Assembly: GCF_011947195.1 (NCBI RefSeq)
Contig: NZ_JAATVY010000001.1
Coordinates: 62,001 to 126,000 of the forward strand
Direction of reading: 5' to 3'
DNA from: Planosporangium thailandense
GTDB taxonomy: Bacteria; Actinomycetota; Actinomycetes; Mycobacteriales; Micromonosporaceae
Length of the DNA stretch: 64,000 bases
Shown here: positions 35,106-44,384 of the stretch, piece after piece
How the letters are laid out: every line of letters begins with the position of its first letter
Numbering within the stretch: the stretch's first letter is position 1
The notes under the pieces: generated by a model
Databases searched by the model: none
What the model saw: only the letters and a program-made list of their open reading frames with translations
What the model was told of the DNA's origin: nothing
Program-made: the position numbers and the translations under genes

Positions 35106-36518
35106 ATGGCGCGTGTGCTCACACCCAGGTCCGAGGACTTCCCCCGCTGGTATCAGGACGTGATCGCCAAGGCGGAGCTGGCCGACAACGGCCCGGTCCG
35201 CGGCACCATGGTGATCCGGCCGGCCGGGTATGCGATCTGGGAGCGGATGCAGTCCGACATGGACAACCGGATCAAGGCGGCCGGCGCGCAGAACGCGTAC
35301 TTCCCGCTGTTCATCCCGGAGAACTACCTGCGCCGCGAGGCCGAGCACGTCGAGGGCTTCTCCCCGGAGCTGGCGGTGGTCACCCACGGCGGCGGCAAGC
35401 AGCTCGCCGAGCCGATCGTGGTCCGGCCGACGTCGGAGACCGTGATCGGCGAGTTCATGGCCAAGTGGATCAGCTCCTACCGCGACCTGCCGCTGCTGCT
35501 CAACCAGTGGGCCAACGTCGTGCGCTGGGAGCTGCGCCCCCGGCTCTTCCTGCGCACCAGCGAGTTCCTGTGGCAGGAGGGGCACACCGCGCACGCCAGC
35601 GAGGCCGACGCGCACGCCTACGCGCGGGGCATCCTGCACGACGTGTACGAGGACTTCATGCGCCAGATGCTGGCGATACCGGTCGTGGTGGGGCGCAAGA
35701 CGGTCCGGGAGCGCTTCGCGGGCGCGACCAGCACGTACACCCTCGAAGGCATGATGGGTGACGCCAAGGCGCTGCAGATGGGCACCAGCCACGAGCTGGG
35801 GCAGAACTTCGCCAAGGCGTTCGACATCGTGTACTCGTCGGCCGAGGGGCGCCAGGAGCACGCCTGGACGACGTCATGGGGCACCTCGACCCGGATGCTC
35901 GGCGGTCTGATCATGTGCCACGGCGACGACAACGGCCTTCGGGTGCCGCCACGGATCGCGCCGATCCAGGCGCACGTGATGATCGTCAAGGCCGACCCGG
36001 CCGGCGACGTCGTCAGTGCCGCCGCGAAGCTGCGCGACGCGCTGCGCGACGCCGGCATCCGGGTGGGCTTCGACGACCGCGTGGACACCCCGTTCGGGCG
36101 CCGCGCGGTCGACGCCGAGCTCAAGGGCTACCCGGTGCGCATCGAGGTGGGGCCGCGCGATCTCGCGGAGGGCAACGTCGTCGTCGTCCGGCGCATCCCG
36201 GGGACGAAGACGCCCACGCCGGTCGCCGACGCGGTCTCGGCGGTCACCGCGGCCCTCGAAGCCGACCAGCAGGCGCTGTACGACGAGGCGCTGGCCCGCC
36301 GGCAGTCGCTCACCGCGGACGTGTCGAGCGTGGACGAGGCGATCGAGGCGGCGGCCACCGGCTGGGCCCGGGTTCCGTGGGCGGCCGTCGGCACCGAGGG
36401 CGAGGCCAAGGCCAACGCCGAAGGCGTCACCGTGCGCTGCCTGACCCGCGCGGATGGCTCGGTGCCCCGGTCCGAGGACGAACCCGACCTCGTCGCCTAC
36501 CTGGCCCGCGCGTACTGA
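35106..36518 (+). CDS. proS: Prolyl-tRNA synthetase, short archaeal/eukaryal-type
   Basis: 470 residues. Class II synthetase with RGTMVIRPAGYAIWERMQ, VRPTSETVIGEFMAKWI (motif 2 side), LFLRTSEFLWQEGHTAHAS and the late GLIMCHGDDNGLRVPPRIAP (motif 3), then an anticodon-binding domain (about 275-375) and a C-terminal domain. The pattern is the ProS3 type, without the editing insert found in E. coli-type ProS. The C-terminal domain lacks the Cys cluster that binds zinc in archaeal enzymes. It charges tRNA-Pro in the cytoplasm. The stop overlaps the next ATG by one base. Confidence 0.94.
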   Translation: MARVLTPRSEDFPRWYQDVIAKAELADNGPVRGTMVIRPAGYAIWERMQSDMDNRIKAAGAQNAYFPLFIPENYLRREAEHVEGFSPELAVVTHGGGKQLAEPIVVRPTSETVIGEFMAKWISSYRDLPLLLNQWANVVRWELRPRLFLRTSEFLWQEGHTAHASEADAHAYARGILHDVYEDFMRQMLAIPVVVGRKTVRERFAGATSTYTLEGMMGDAKALQMGTSHELGQNFAKAFDIVYSSAEGRQEHAWTTSWGTSTRMLGGLIMCHGDDNGLRVPPRIAPIQAHVMIVKADPAGDVVSAAAKLRDALRDAGIRVGFDDRVDTPFGRRAVDAELKGYPVRIEVGPRDLAEGNVVVVRRIPGTKTPTPVADAVSAVTAALEADQQALYDEALARRQSLTADVSSVDEAIEAAATGWARVPWAAVGTEGEAKANAEGVTVRCLTRADGSVPRSEDEPDLVAYLARAY

Positions 36519-37198
36519 TGCGCTTCACGCCCGGCCGGGTGGTGGTGCATCGCCACTTCCAGCGGGACCGGCTGGCCTGGGTCCGCGTCATGCGCGTGGT
36601 GAGCGACGACGACCGCGGCCTGCTGCTGTGGATCGCGCCCGGCAGCCCGACGCGGAGCCTGCGCGCCGACGACGGCCGCACGCTGCGGTCCATGCCGTTC
36701 GCGGAGTGGATCACGCGCCGGCCCGTGCTCGCGGCCGGCAACTGGGAGGGGCCCGGCATCCTCAAGTTGATCCGCCCGGGCGCGGCGCACTCGGTGTGGT
36801 GGTTCTGGGACGACGCGGGCGCGTTCGCCGGCTGGTACGTCAACCTCGAGGAGCCGGCCGTGCGCTGGGACGACGGTGACCTCGCCGGCCTCGACATCGT
36901 CGATCAGGACCTCGACATCTGCGTCGAGCCGAACCGGTCGTGGCTGTGGAAGGACGAGCACGAGCTGACCGAGCGGCTGCGCTTCCCGGACCACTACTGG
37001 GTACGCGACGCCGACGCGGTGTGGGCGGAGGGCCGACGCGTCATACCCGACATCGAGGCGGGCCTGTTCCCGTTCGACGGTACGTGGTGCGACTTCGAGC
37101 CCCAGCCGGCCTGGCTCACGCCACCCGCGCTGCCGGCGGGCTGGGACCGGGCCCGTGCATACCCGGATGTCCGTATACCCGGCATGTCGGAGAACTGA
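36518..37198 (+). CDS. DUF402 domain protein
   Basis: 226 residues. DUF402 motifs are visible: GRVVVHRHFQRDRLAWVRVMRV, HSVWWFWDDAGAFAGWYVNLEEPAVRWDDG, LDIVDQDLDICVEPNRSWLWKDEHEL. Acidic residues in the DxDLDI region bind divalent metal in structurally known members; characterised relatives hydrolyse nucleoside di/triphosphates or act with ribonucleases, but the role here is open. ATG 36518 overlaps the proS stop (TGATG), so it is coupled to proS. Confidence 0.85.
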   Translation: MRFTPGRVVVHRHFQRDRLAWVRVMRVVSDDDRGLLLWIAPGSPTRSLRADDGRTLRSMPFAEWITRRPVLAAGNWEGPGILKLIRPGAAHSVWWFWDDAGAFAGWYVNLEEPAVRWDDGDLAGLDIVDQDLDICVEPNRSWLWKDEHELTERLRFPDHYWVRDADAVWAEGRRVIPDIEAGLFPFDGTWCDFEPQPAWLTPPALPAGWDRARAYPDVRIPGMSEN

Positions 37199-37270
37199 TC
37201 GCGAGTGGTCACAGGGGTTGCTCCATCCGCCTAGGGTGCCGTGAGGTACCGGACGGATGGAGGTACATCG

Positions 37271-38887
37271 ATGCGATGGCGGGTCCTCGCGTTGGTGGCG
37301 GTCACCGCGCTGACGGCGGTGCTCACGCCGGCGAGGTCGGGGTACGCGGCAGCCGGCGCGCCGGCACCGACCTGGGGAGCCTGCCCGGCCGCGCCGCCCG
37401 GGATCCAGCGTGACCCTCGGCAGGAGTGCGCCACGCTGCGGGTACCGCTGGACTACCGGCAGCCGGGCGGCCGGCAGATCGACATCGCGGTGTCCCGGAT
37501 CACGACCGCCAAGCCCGGGCTGCGGCGCGGGATCCTGCTGTTCAATCCGGGTGGCCCGGGCGGTGCCGGGCTCGACTTCCCCGGTCAGCTCCTGCCGGCC
37601 CTCCCCGCGGCCGTCAGCGACCGCTTCGACCTGATCGGCTTCGACCCCCGCGGCGTCGGCCACAGCACGCCGGTCACCTGCGGTATCCCCGCCGACACGG
37701 CCCCGGACCTGCTCCTGCCCTATCCGGCTGCCGACGGCTCGATCGACCGGAACGTCGCCTTCGCCCGCGCCACCGCCGACGGGTGCGCCCGGCACTCCGG
37801 CGCCCTGCTGCCGTACATCACCACGGCCAACACCGCCCGGGACATGGACCGGATCAGGGTCGCGCTGGGGGAGCGGAAGCTGTCGTACTTCGGGCTCTCC
37901 TACGGTTCGTACCTGGGCGCGGTGTACGCCGCGCTGTTCCCGCAGCGCGGGGATCGGATCCTCCTGGACAGCGCCGTCGACCCGAAGCTCGTGTGGTACG
38001 ACCAGTGGCGGGCCTGGGGGCCGGGGATCGCGCTGCGGCTGCCGGACTTCACGGCGTGGGCCGCCGCGCGGGACGCCTCCTATCACCTCGGCGCCACGCC
38101 GGAGGCCGTCGAGAAGACCTACTACGACCTCGCCGCGCGGCTCGACCGCGACCCGCTGCCGGCGGACGGGTACCCGTTCACCGGCAACGTCCTGCGCCTG
38201 GTCACCTTCGACCGCCTCTACTTCGACTTCCGGTTCCCGGAGCTGGCTGGGATCTGGCAGCAGGTCGCGTCGGCCACCGGCGCGGGAGCGCCGCCCGCCG
38301 CGGCCGCGCCGCCCGCCGCGGCCGCACCGCCTGTTACGGCCGCGCGGCCCGCCACGGCCGCGCTCAGGACGCTCGCGGACGAGGCTGCTGTCCCGGCGGA
38401 CAACCTGCGGTCGGCTCAGTACGCGGTCCTCTGCGACGACGTGGCGTGGCCGCGCGACCTCGCCACCTACGCGGCGAACGTGGCGGTCGACCGCCGCCTG
38501 TACCCGGCCGCCGCCGGCATGCCGTCCAACGCCTGGCCGTGCGCGTTCTGGAAGTACCGGCCGGCACAGCCGCCGGTCGCCGTGACGGACAACGGTCCAC
38601 GCAACGTCCTGATCCTGCAGAACCTGCGCGACCCCGCGACGCCCTGGTTCAGCGGGTACGGCCTGCGCCAGGCGTTCGGCCGGCGCGCCGGCTTCGTCAG
38701 CGTCGACCAGGGCGGGCACGGGGTGTACCTGTTCACCCGGTCGACCTGCGCGAACGACCTGGCCACGGCGTTCCTGGCGCGCGGCGAGCTGCCGGAACGC
38801 GACACGCTGTGCCCGGGCCAGTCGCCGGGCGACGTGACCGGACCGGGGCTCGCACCACGGGTGACGTTGCCGGGCCCGCTGGGGTAG
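37271..38887 (+). CDS. Secreted alpha/beta hydrolase, tripeptidyl aminopeptidase (Tap/SlpD) family
   Basis: 538 residues. Signal peptide MRWRVLALVAVTALTAVLTPARSGYA. The hydrolase fold shows RGILLFNPGGPGGAGLDF (oxyanion region), FDPRGVGHSTPVTC, the nucleophile elbow FGLSYGSYLG (Ser), a helical lid, and C-terminal TAP-like domain residues RDPATPW (Asp) and GGHGVY (His). It likely removes peptides from secreted proteins. Odd: a low-complexity insert in the lid (PPAAAAPPAAAAPP and Ala/Arg-rich after it). ATG 37271 has GGAGG seven bases upstream; a TAGGGT -10 box lies at 37232-37237. Confidence 0.9.
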   Translation: MRWRVLALVAVTALTAVLTPARSGYAAAGAPAPTWGACPAAPPGIQRDPRQECATLRVPLDYRQPGGRQIDIAVSRITTAKPGLRRGILLFNPGGPGGAGLDFPGQLLPALPAAVSDRFDLIGFDPRGVGHSTPVTCGIPADTAPDLLLPYPAADGSIDRNVAFARATADGCARHSGALLPYITTANTARDMDRIRVALGERKLSYFGLSYGSYLGAVYAALFPQRGDRILLDSAVDPKLVWYDQWRAWGPGIALRLPDFTAWAAARDASYHLGATPEAVEKTYYDLAARLDRDPLPADGYPFTGNVLRLVTFDRLYFDFRFPELAGIWQQVASATGAGAPPAAAAPPAAAAPPVTAARPATAALRTLADEAAVPADNLRSAQYAVLCDDVAWPRDLATYAANVAVDRRLYPAAAGMPSNAWPCAFWKYRPAQPPVAVTDNGPRNVLILQNLRDPATPWFSGYGLRQAFGRRAGFVSVDQGGHGVYLFTRSTCANDLATAFLARGELPERDTLCPGQSPGDVTGPGLAPRVTLPGPLG

Positions 38888-38913
38888 CGCGGTGTCCCGC
38901 CTCGTCGTGTGCG

Positions 38914-39861
38914 TTACGCGGCGGCGAAGCGGGTCCGGTAGGCCGTCGGGGTCGTGCCCAGGTCACGCCCGAAGTGCCGGCGCAGCACCGCCGTGGTGCC
39001 GAACCCGGCCCGCCGGGCCACCTCCTCCACGGTCAGGTCGCTGCTCTCCAGCAGCTCCTGGGCGAGTTGTACGCGCTGGTGGTGCAGCCACCGCAGCGGC
39101 GTGGTGCCGGTGGTCTCCACGAACCGCCGGGCGAACGTGCGCGGTGACTGGTGGGCCCGGCGGGCCAGTTCGGTGACGGTGAGCGGGCGGTCGAGGTGCT
39201 CACGTGCCCAGCTCAACACGGCGGCGAGCTCGTCGGGCAGCGGCTCGACGACCACGCGGGGCAGGTACTGCGCCTGGTCGCCGTCGCGGTGCGGGGGAGT
39301 GACCATCCGCCGGGCGATGGCGGCCGCCACGGTGGCGCCGTGGGCCTCCCGTACGAGGTGCAGGCACAGGTCGATGCCGGCCGCGGTGCCCGCGGAGGTC
39401 CACAGCGGCCCGTCGTGGACCCAGAGGGGGCCGTTCGCGACCGCCACCGACGGGTGCCGGTCGGCGAGGTCGTCGACGAGCCGCCAGTGGGTGGTCGCCC
39501 GGCGCCCGTCGAGCAGTCCGGCGTCGGCGAGGAGGAACGCGCCGCTGCACAGGGCCGCGATCGGCACGCCGGCATCGTGCGCGGCCCGCAGCGCCCGCCG
39601 CTCCGATTCGGTCGCGGCGGGGGGCGCCGGCTCGGCGCCGGGCACGAGGACGAGGTCGGCCTCGGTGAGCGCGGACAGGCCGTGATCGGCCGACAGGGTC
39701 ACCCCGCCGGCCAGGGTTACCGGACGGCGGCCGGGTGAGCAGCGGCGCAGGTCGAACCGCGGCACCCCGTCGTCGCTGCGGTCGACCCCGAAGACCTCGT
39801 GGATGACGCCGTAGTCGAACAGTCGGACCGCGTGATGGAGGAGGACTGCCACGGTGCGCAT
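38914..39861 (-). CDS. GlxA-type transcriptional regulator (DJ-1/PfpI + AraC)
   Basis: 315 residues. The N-terminal DJ-1/PfpI-like domain (about 1-180) has ALCSGAFLLADAGLLDGRRATTHW with the nucleophile-elbow Cys. The C-terminal AraC helix-turn-helix pair (about 215-310) shows LTVTELARRAHQSPRTFARRFVETTGTTPLRWLHHQRV and LTVEEVARRAGFGTTAVLRRHFGRDLGTTPTAYR. It faces away from an isochorismatase-family gene, its likely target. ATG 39861 is chosen; a TTG six codons upstream is possible. Confidence 0.9.
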   Translation of the reverse strand: MRTVAVLLHHAVRLFDYGVIHEVFGVDRSDDGVPRFDLRRCSPGRRPVTLAGGVTLSADHGLSALTEADLVLVPGAEPAPPAATESERRALRAAHDAGVPIAALCSGAFLLADAGLLDGRRATTHWRLVDDLADRHPSVAVANGPLWVHDGPLWTSAGTAAGIDLCLHLVREAHGATVAAAIARRMVTPPHRDGDQAQYLPRVVVEPLPDELAAVLSWAREHLDRPLTVTELARRAHQSPRTFARRFVETTGTTPLRWLHHQRVQLAQELLESSDLTVEEVARRAGFGTTAVLRRHFGRDLGTTPTAYRTRFAAA

Positions 39862-39957
39862 CCCGCCATCATGCCACAACGATCATGACAGTAATCAGCG
39901 TATGGACGTCATTCCTGCCACTGTCGAATCGGGCTTCGCGCCCCGATGATTAACGGC

Positions 39958-40527
39958 ATGACCAGCCACATCGAGCCCGACGCGGCTCTCATCGTGATCG
40001 ACGTACAGACCGGCTTCGACGACCCGTACTGGGGCCGCCGCTCCAACCCCGCGGCCGAGGAGAACATCGGCCGCCTGATCTCCGCGTGGACCGCGACCGG
40101 CCGGCCGATCGTGCGGGTCCGCCACGCGTCGACGAATCCCCGGTCACCGCTGGCGGCGTCGGCGCCCGGGCACGCCTTCAAGTCGGTCGTCGCGGACCTC
40201 GAGCCGGCGCTGGAGATCGTCAAGAGCGTGCACTCGTCCTTTTACGGCACCCCGGACCTGCACGCCTGGCTGACCGCGGCCGGCATCCACCAGGTGGTGA
40301 TCTGCGGCATACAGACCAACCGCTGCTGCGAGACCACCGCCCGGATGGCCGGCGATCTCGGGTACGACGTGCTGTACGCCCTCGACGCCACGTTCACCTT
40401 CGACGAGGACGGCATCCCGGCCGAGCAGCTCATGGCCGCGACCGCGGTGAACCTGGACGGCCACTTCGGCCGGGTGCTCGACACCGGCGAACTGCTCGCG
40501 CTGATGGGAGCCGTCGCGGCCGGCTGA
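39958..40527 (+). CDS. Isochorismatase-family cysteine hydrolase
   Basis: 189 residues. Catalytic triad pattern of the family: Asp in [11 protein letters not shown], Lys in [13 protein letters not shown], and Cys in [18 protein letters not shown]. Members hydrolyse amides such as nicotinamide, N-carbamoylsarcosine or isochorismate; this one cannot be assigned. ATG 39958 is preferred: GATGAT lies seven bases upstream as a possible -10 box of a leaderless message. ATG 39946 would add four residues. Divergent from the GlxA-type regulator, a common regulator/target layout. Confidence 0.87.
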   Translation: MTSHIEPDAALIVIDVQTGFDDPYWGRRSNPAAEENIGRLISAWTATGRPIVRVRHASTNPRSPLAASAPGHAFKSVVADLEPALEIVKSVHSSFYGTPDLHAWLTAAGIHQVVICGIQTNRCCETTARMAGDLGYDVLYALDATFTFDEDGIPAEQLMAATAVNLDGHFGRVLDTGELLALMGAVAAG

Positions 40528-40714
40528 ACCCGGACGGTACGGGGTGTGTCGGCGAACCGCCGATGGATCTGGCACAATGGTCGACTGGTACCCGGTGCGT
40601 GTCCGGCGCCCTCTAACCCGGGCACGTCACCAGTCCACCGAGCTGCCGTTCGCGCGATCCCCACCGCGTGTGGTCGGCGAGGATCTCAATCACGAATCCA
40701 GGAGCGAGCAGACA

Positions 40715-41218
40715 GTGGCCGTACGTATCCGGCTTCTGCGGATGGGCAAGATCCGCAACCCGCAATACCGCATCGTCGTCGCCGACTCGCGCACCAAGCG
40801 CGACGGTCGGGCGATCGAATTCCTAGGGATCTACCACCCGAAGGAGGAGCCCTCGCGGATCGAGGTCAACTCCGAGCGTGTCCAGCACTGGCTGAGCGTC
40901 GGCGCCCAGCCGAGCGAGGCCGTGCAGGCGATCCTGTCCAAGACCGGTGACTGGCAGAAGTTCAAGGGTCTGCCGGCACCCGAGCCGCTGAAGGTCGCTC
41001 CCGCGCGGGCCGACCGGCGCGCGCTGTACGAGGCCGAGGCCCAGGCGGCGGCCGGTGTGGCCGCTGCTGAGCCCAAGCCGGCGAAGAAGACCGCGGCCAA
41101 GAAGGCCGAGGCGCCCGCGGCTGAGAAGGCCGAGGCGCCCGCGGCTGAGAAGGCCGAGGCGCCCGCGGCCGAGCAGGCGGAGGAGCAGGCTGGTGCCGGC
41201 GCCGGCGAAACGGCCTGA
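40715..41218 (+). CDS. rpsP: 30S ribosomal protein S16
   Basis: 167 residues. The S16 core [26 protein letters not shown] through about residue 85 is standard, followed by an actinobacterial Ala/Glu/Lys-rich tail with three 8-residue repeats (AEAPAAEK). S16 helps 30S assembly. The start is GTG 40715, with AGGAG ten bases upstream. It heads the rpsP-khpA-rimM-trmD-rplS cluster. A CACAAT box at about 40572-40577 may be its -10 element. Confidence 0.96.
   Translation: MAVRIRLLRMGKIRNPQYRIVVADSRTKRDGRAIEFLGIYHPKEEPSRIEVNSERVQHWLSVGAQPSEAVQAILSKTGDWQKFKGLPAPEPLKVAPARADRRALYEAEAQAAAGVAAAEPKPAKKTAAKKAEAPAAEKAEAPAAEKAEAPAAEQAEEQAGAGAGETA
41105..41176 (+). repeat. 3 x 24-bp tandem repeat in rpsP tail
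   Basis: Units at 41105, 41129 and 41153, in frame, coding for [16 protein letters not shown] and AEAPAAEQ. Confidence 0.85.
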
Positions 41219-41450
41219 CGCCTTGCGCCCGGCGCTCGAGCACCTGGTCAAGGGCATCGTCGACCACCCGGACGACGTGCGCGTCCGGATGGTCGACTCC
41301 CGGCGTGGTCAGCGCCTAGAGGTGCGTGTCCACCCCGAGGACCTGGGAACGGTCATCGGGCGGGGTGGGCGCACCGCGAAGGCGCTGCGACAGGTGATCA
41401 CGTCGATCGGCGGGCGCGGCGTCCGCGTCGAGATCGTCGATTCGTACTAG
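41193..41450 (+). CDS. khpA: KH-domain RNA-binding protein KhpA
   Basis: 85 residues if started at GTG 41193, which has AGGAG seven bases upstream and lies inside the end of rpsP (26-base overlap). The core [51 protein letters not shown] contains the GxxG loop (GRGG) of the KH fold. It binds RNA broadly, usually with KhpB. A TTG at 41223 would give the more usual shorter N-terminus, but without a comparable ribosome binding site. It is conserved between rpsP and rimM. Confidence 0.92.
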   Translation: MPAPAKRPDALRPALEHLVKGIVDHPDDVRVRMVDSRRGQRLEVRVHPEDLGTVIGRGGRTAKALRQVITSIGGRGVRVEIVDSY

Positions 41451-41456
41451 TCGCAG

Positions 41457-41984
41457 ATGCTGCTCGTCGTCGGACAGATCGTGCGCCCGCACGGCATCCT
41501 CGGTGAGGTCGTCGTCAACGTGCGCACCGACGATCCCGCCGAACGCTTCGCACCCGGGTCGGTGCTGGTCACCGACCCGGGTAAGCGGGTCGCACCTCAG
41601 GTTCCCCCGACCCTCACGGTCGAGACCGTCCGGCCGCACCAGGGCCGGCTGCTCATCGTCTTCGACAGCGTCTACGACCGGGACATCGCCGAAAACCTGC
41701 GCGGCGTGCTGTTGTGCGTCGACAGCGAGACTCTGCCGCCCAGCGAGGATCCGGACGAGTTCAGCGACTTCGAACTGGTCGGCCTGGCCGCCGTCACTCG
41801 TGAGGGTGAGCCGCTCGGCGAGGTGATCCGGGTCGACCACGCCCCCGCCTCCGACCTGCTGGTCCTGCGTCGCCCCGACGGCCGCAGCGCGCTGGTGCCG
41901 TTCGTCAAGGCGATCGTGCCCGAGGTCGACGTGGCGGGCGGTCGGGTCGTGCTGACCCCGCCTGAGGGCCTGTTCGACCTTTGA
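41457..41984 (+). CDS. rimM: 16S rRNA processing protein RimM
   Basis: 175 residues. N-terminal RimM domain LLVVGQIVRPHGILGEVVVNVRTDDPAERF, then a PRC-barrel half (FELVGLAAVTREGEPLGEVIRVDHAPASDLLVL...VPFVKAIVPEVDVAGGRVVL). RimM binds S19 and assists 30S head maturation. ATG 41457 is six bases after the khpA stop. Confidence 0.95.
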   Translation: MLLVVGQIVRPHGILGEVVVNVRTDDPAERFAPGSVLVTDPGKRVAPQVPPTLTVETVRPHQGRLLIVFDSVYDRDIAENLRGVLLCVDSETLPPSEDPDEFSDFELVGLAAVTREGEPLGEVIRVDHAPASDLLVLRRPDGRSALVPFVKAIVPEVDVAGGRVVLTPPEGLFDL

Positions 41985-41992
41985 CCGTTTCG

Positions 41993-42042
41993 CGATCTTG
42001 GACACTTGTGTCACCTATAGGTCGCGTTACTGTCCAAGATCG
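41993..42042. repeat. Long-armed hairpin between rimM and trmD (ATCTTGG family)
   Basis: CGATCTTGGACA (41993-42004) is perfectly complementary to TGTCCAAGATCG (42031-42042). The 26-base loop contains the palindrome CCTATAGG. The trmD ribosome binding site (GGGGAG) starts at the base of the right arm. The arms resemble those of the hairpin at 59802-59847. Confidence 0.75.
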
Positions 42043-42053
42043 GGGAGAAGATT

Positions 42054-42818
42054 ATGAAAGTCGACATCGTCACGATCTTCCCCGAGTACTTCGCGCCGCT
42101 CGACCTGTCGCTCATCGGGCGGGCCCGCACATCCGGGCTGCTCGACGTCGCCGTTCACGATCTGCGCAACTGGACGCACGATGTGCACCGTACGGTCGAC
42201 GACACCCCGTACGGGGGCGGCGCCGGTATGGTCATGCGCCCGGAGCCGTGGGGCGAGGGGCTCGACGCGGTCGCCACGCCCGGTGCCCGCCTCGTCGTAC
42301 CGACCCCGGCGGGGAGCCCTTTCACGCAGGCCGCCGCGCAGGAGTTGGCCGAAGCCGAGCACCTGGTGTTCGCCTGTGGCCGGTACGAGGGAATCGATCA
42401 GCGGGTGATCGACGAGGCGGCGACCCGGATGCCGGTCACCGAGGTCTCCCTCGGTGACTATGTGCTCTTCGGCGGCGAGGTGGCGGTCCTGGTCATCCTG
42501 GAGGCGGTCGTACGGCTGCTGCCGGGCGTGCTGGGCAACGCCGACTCCTTGCTGGAGGAGTCACACACGGGCGGGCTGCTGGAGGCGCCGGTCTACACCA
42601 AGCCCTCGACCTGGCGCGGGCACGAGGTGCCGGAGATCCTTCGATCGGGTGACCACGGTCGGATCGCGCGCTGGCGGCGCGATCAGGCGCTGTTGCGGAC
42701 GGCGGTCCGCCGGCCGGATCTGCTGGCCGCGGTGCCGCCGGAAAAACTGGACAAACGTGACGTGGCGCTTCTGACAGAGGCCGGATTTCAGATACCGGCC
42801 TCCGATATGGCAAAGTAG
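42054..42818 (+). CDS. trmD: tRNA (guanine(37)-N(1))-methyltransferase TrmD
   Basis: 254 residues. SPOUT-type methyltransferase with [44 protein letters not shown] (knot region), [22 protein letters not shown] and a C-terminal tRNA-binding domain. It methylates G37 of tRNAs reading CNN codons, preventing +1 frameshifts. ATG 42054 has GGGGAG upstream. It lies in the rpsP cluster. Confidence 0.96.
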   Translation: MKVDIVTIFPEYFAPLDLSLIGRARTSGLLDVAVHDLRNWTHDVHRTVDDTPYGGGAGMVMRPEPWGEGLDAVATPGARLVVPTPAGSPFTQAAAQELAEAEHLVFACGRYEGIDQRVIDEAATRMPVTEVSLGDYVLFGGEVAVLVILEAVVRLLPGVLGNADSLLEESHTGGLLEAPVYTKPSTWRGHEVPEILRSGDHGRIARWRRDQALLRTAVRRPDLLAAVPPEKLDKRDVALLTEAGFQIPASDMAK

Positions 42819-42861
42819 TGGGGTTGCCGCGGGCCGTTGTCCGCTGGCGGATCAGGTTTAT

Positions 42862-42894
42862 CTCAGCCGCGCACCGCGTTGCGGTGCGCCTTGA
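42862..42894 (+). promoter_or_regulatory. Hairpin in the trmD-rplS gap (possible rplS leader)
   Basis: GCGCACCGC (42869-42877), GTT loop, GCGGTGCGC (42881-42889), with outer CTCA/TGAG pairing. No T-tract. It may be an RNA element controlling rplS or an attenuator after trmD. Confidence 0.5.
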
Positions 42895-42914
42895 GCCATG
42901 AGGATGTAGCAGCG

Positions 42915-43271
42915 ATGAACATGCTGGACGCTCTCGACGCCCAGTCGCAGCGGACCGACATCCCGGCCTTCCGCGCCGGTGACACGCTCAAGGTGCACGC
43001 GCGGGTGGTCGAAGGTAACCGGTCCCGTATCCAGGTCTTCCAGGGTGTCGTCATCGCCCGCCAGGGGACCGGCCTGCGGGAGACCTTCACGGTCCGTAAG
43101 GTCAGCTTCGGTGTCGGCGTCGAGCGGACCTACCCGGTCAACAGCCCGGCGCTGGACCGCATCGAGGTTCTCACCCGCGGTGACGTCCGCCGGGCGAAGC
43201 TGTACTACCTGCGCGAGCTGCGGGGCAAGGCCGCCAAGATCAAGGAAAAGCGCGAGAAGCAGGCGAGCTGA
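42915..43271 (+). CDS. rplS: 50S ribosomal protein L19
   Basis: 118 residues: [81 protein letters not shown] and [20 protein letters not shown]19 sits at the 30S-50S interface. Start ATG 42915; AGGATG upstream is a weak binding site. Last gene of the rpsP cluster. Confidence 0.96.
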   Translation: MNMLDALDAQSQRTDIPAFRAGDTLKVHARVVEGNRSRIQVFQGVVIARQGTGLRETFTVRKVSFGVGVERTYPVNSPALDRIEVLTRGDVRRAKLYYLRELRGKAAKIKEKREKQAS

Positions 43272-43309
43272 CGCGAGCCCGCGGGATCCCCAAAGTGGCG
43301 TCGGCCATC

Positions 43310-43315
43310 TAGGCT
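43310..43315 (+). promoter_or_regulatory. -10 box TAGGCT for the first lepB gene
   Basis: TAGGCT followed by 7 bases and GTG 43323, the leaderless spacing. It decides the GTG start over the ATG one codon later. Confidence 0.5.
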
Positions 43316-43322
43316 TGCGGCA

Positions 43323-44384
43323 GTGATGTACCGGGAGCCCCTCGACGACGACTCGCCCTATCAACGGGATCCGCGCGACCGCGTCGACCCCAGCACCGGA
43401 TACGGGCGCTCCTCCCGCGTCTACGGCGCGGACCGTGGCTATGGCTCAGGCCGTGGCTACGGTACGGAGCGCGGCCGGCCGGGTGGGTCTCGACGCGAGT
43501 TCGACGCCGACCCGGGTGACGGGGCGACGTGGGGTGACCGCGTGCGCCGGCGACGCAAGGAGATGCCGCTCTGGCAGGAGCTGCCGCTGCTGCTGATCGT
43601 CGCCTTCTGCCTCGCCGTGCTGGTACGCACGTTTTTGGTGCAGGCATTCTTCATCCCATCCGGCTCGATGGAGCCACGGCTCCTCGTCGGCGACCGGGTG
43701 CTCGTCAATAAGGTCGTCTACGACGTACGTCAGCCGAACCATGGTGAGATCGTCGTGTTCCGGGGCACCGACAACTGGGCTCCGGAAAACCAGGTCGACA
43801 CCAACGGCGGCTTCTTCGCCAAGCTCGGCCGCACGATCGGCGACCTGGTCGGCGTGAGCCAGCCGGGGGAGAAGGACTTCATCAAGCGCGTCATCGGCCT
43901 GCCCGGTGACACGGTGGCGTGCTGCGACGCCAACGGGCGCGTCACGGTCAACGGCTTCCCGCTCGACGAGCCGTACGTCACCGACAACTCGCCGCTGGAC
44001 GCCCCGCCGAACGCCAAGGTCTGCCAGTCCAGACGGTTCGGGCCGATCAAGGTCGAGCAGGGCCAGATGTTCGTCATGGGTGACCACAGGTTGGTGTCCC
44101 AGGACTCGCGCTGCCAGGGCGCGGTGCCGATCGCAAACGCGATCGGACGGGCGTTCGTGATCGTGTGGCCGGGCAGCCACTGGTCCGGGCTCGGGGTGCC
44201 GCCCACATTCGACAAGGTGCCCAGGCCGGTCGCCGCCGCGGCGCCCGGACACGTTCCGGTCGCACCAGCGCCCGCGAACGGTGTGCCGGAACTGGTGGTA
44301 ACCGCGCCAATCCTCGCGTCTTCCGCCTTTACGGCGCGTTCCCGACGCACCGGGCGCGGGCGAGGACGTAGGCTCCTCGCGTGA
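43323..44384 (+). CDS. lepB: Type I signal peptidase (longer paralogue)
   Basis: 353 residues. An unusual N-terminal cytoplasmic stretch of about 80 residues, rich in Asp, Arg, Gly and Tyr (YGADRGYGSGRGYG), precedes one membrane helix and the S26 domain: FFIPSGSMEPRLLVGDRVLVNKVVYD (catalytic Ser), DFIKRVIGLPGDTVACCDANG (catalytic Lys) and MGDHRLVSQDSRCQG. It cleaves signal peptides of exported proteins on the outer membrane face. The stop overlaps the second lepB start (GTGA). Two signal peptidases after rplS is normal for actinobacteria, which often have several here. Confidence 0.93.
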   Translation: MMYREPLDDDSPYQRDPRDRVDPSTGYGRSSRVYGADRGYGSGRGYGTERGRPGGSRREFDADPGDGATWGDRVRRRRKEMPLWQELPLLLIVAFCLAVLVRTFLVQAFFIPSGSMEPRLLVGDRVLVNKVVYDVRQPNHGEIVVFRGTDNWAPENQVDTNGGFFAKLGRTIGDLVGVSQPGEKDFIKRVIGLPGDTVACCDANGRVTVNGFPLDEPYVTDNSPLDAPPNAKVCQSRRFGPIKVEQGQMFVMGDHRLVSQDSRCQGAVPIANAIGRAFVIVWPGSHWSGLGVPPTFDKVPRPVAAAAPGHVPVAPAPANGVPELVVTAPILASSAFTARSRRTGRGRGRRLLA

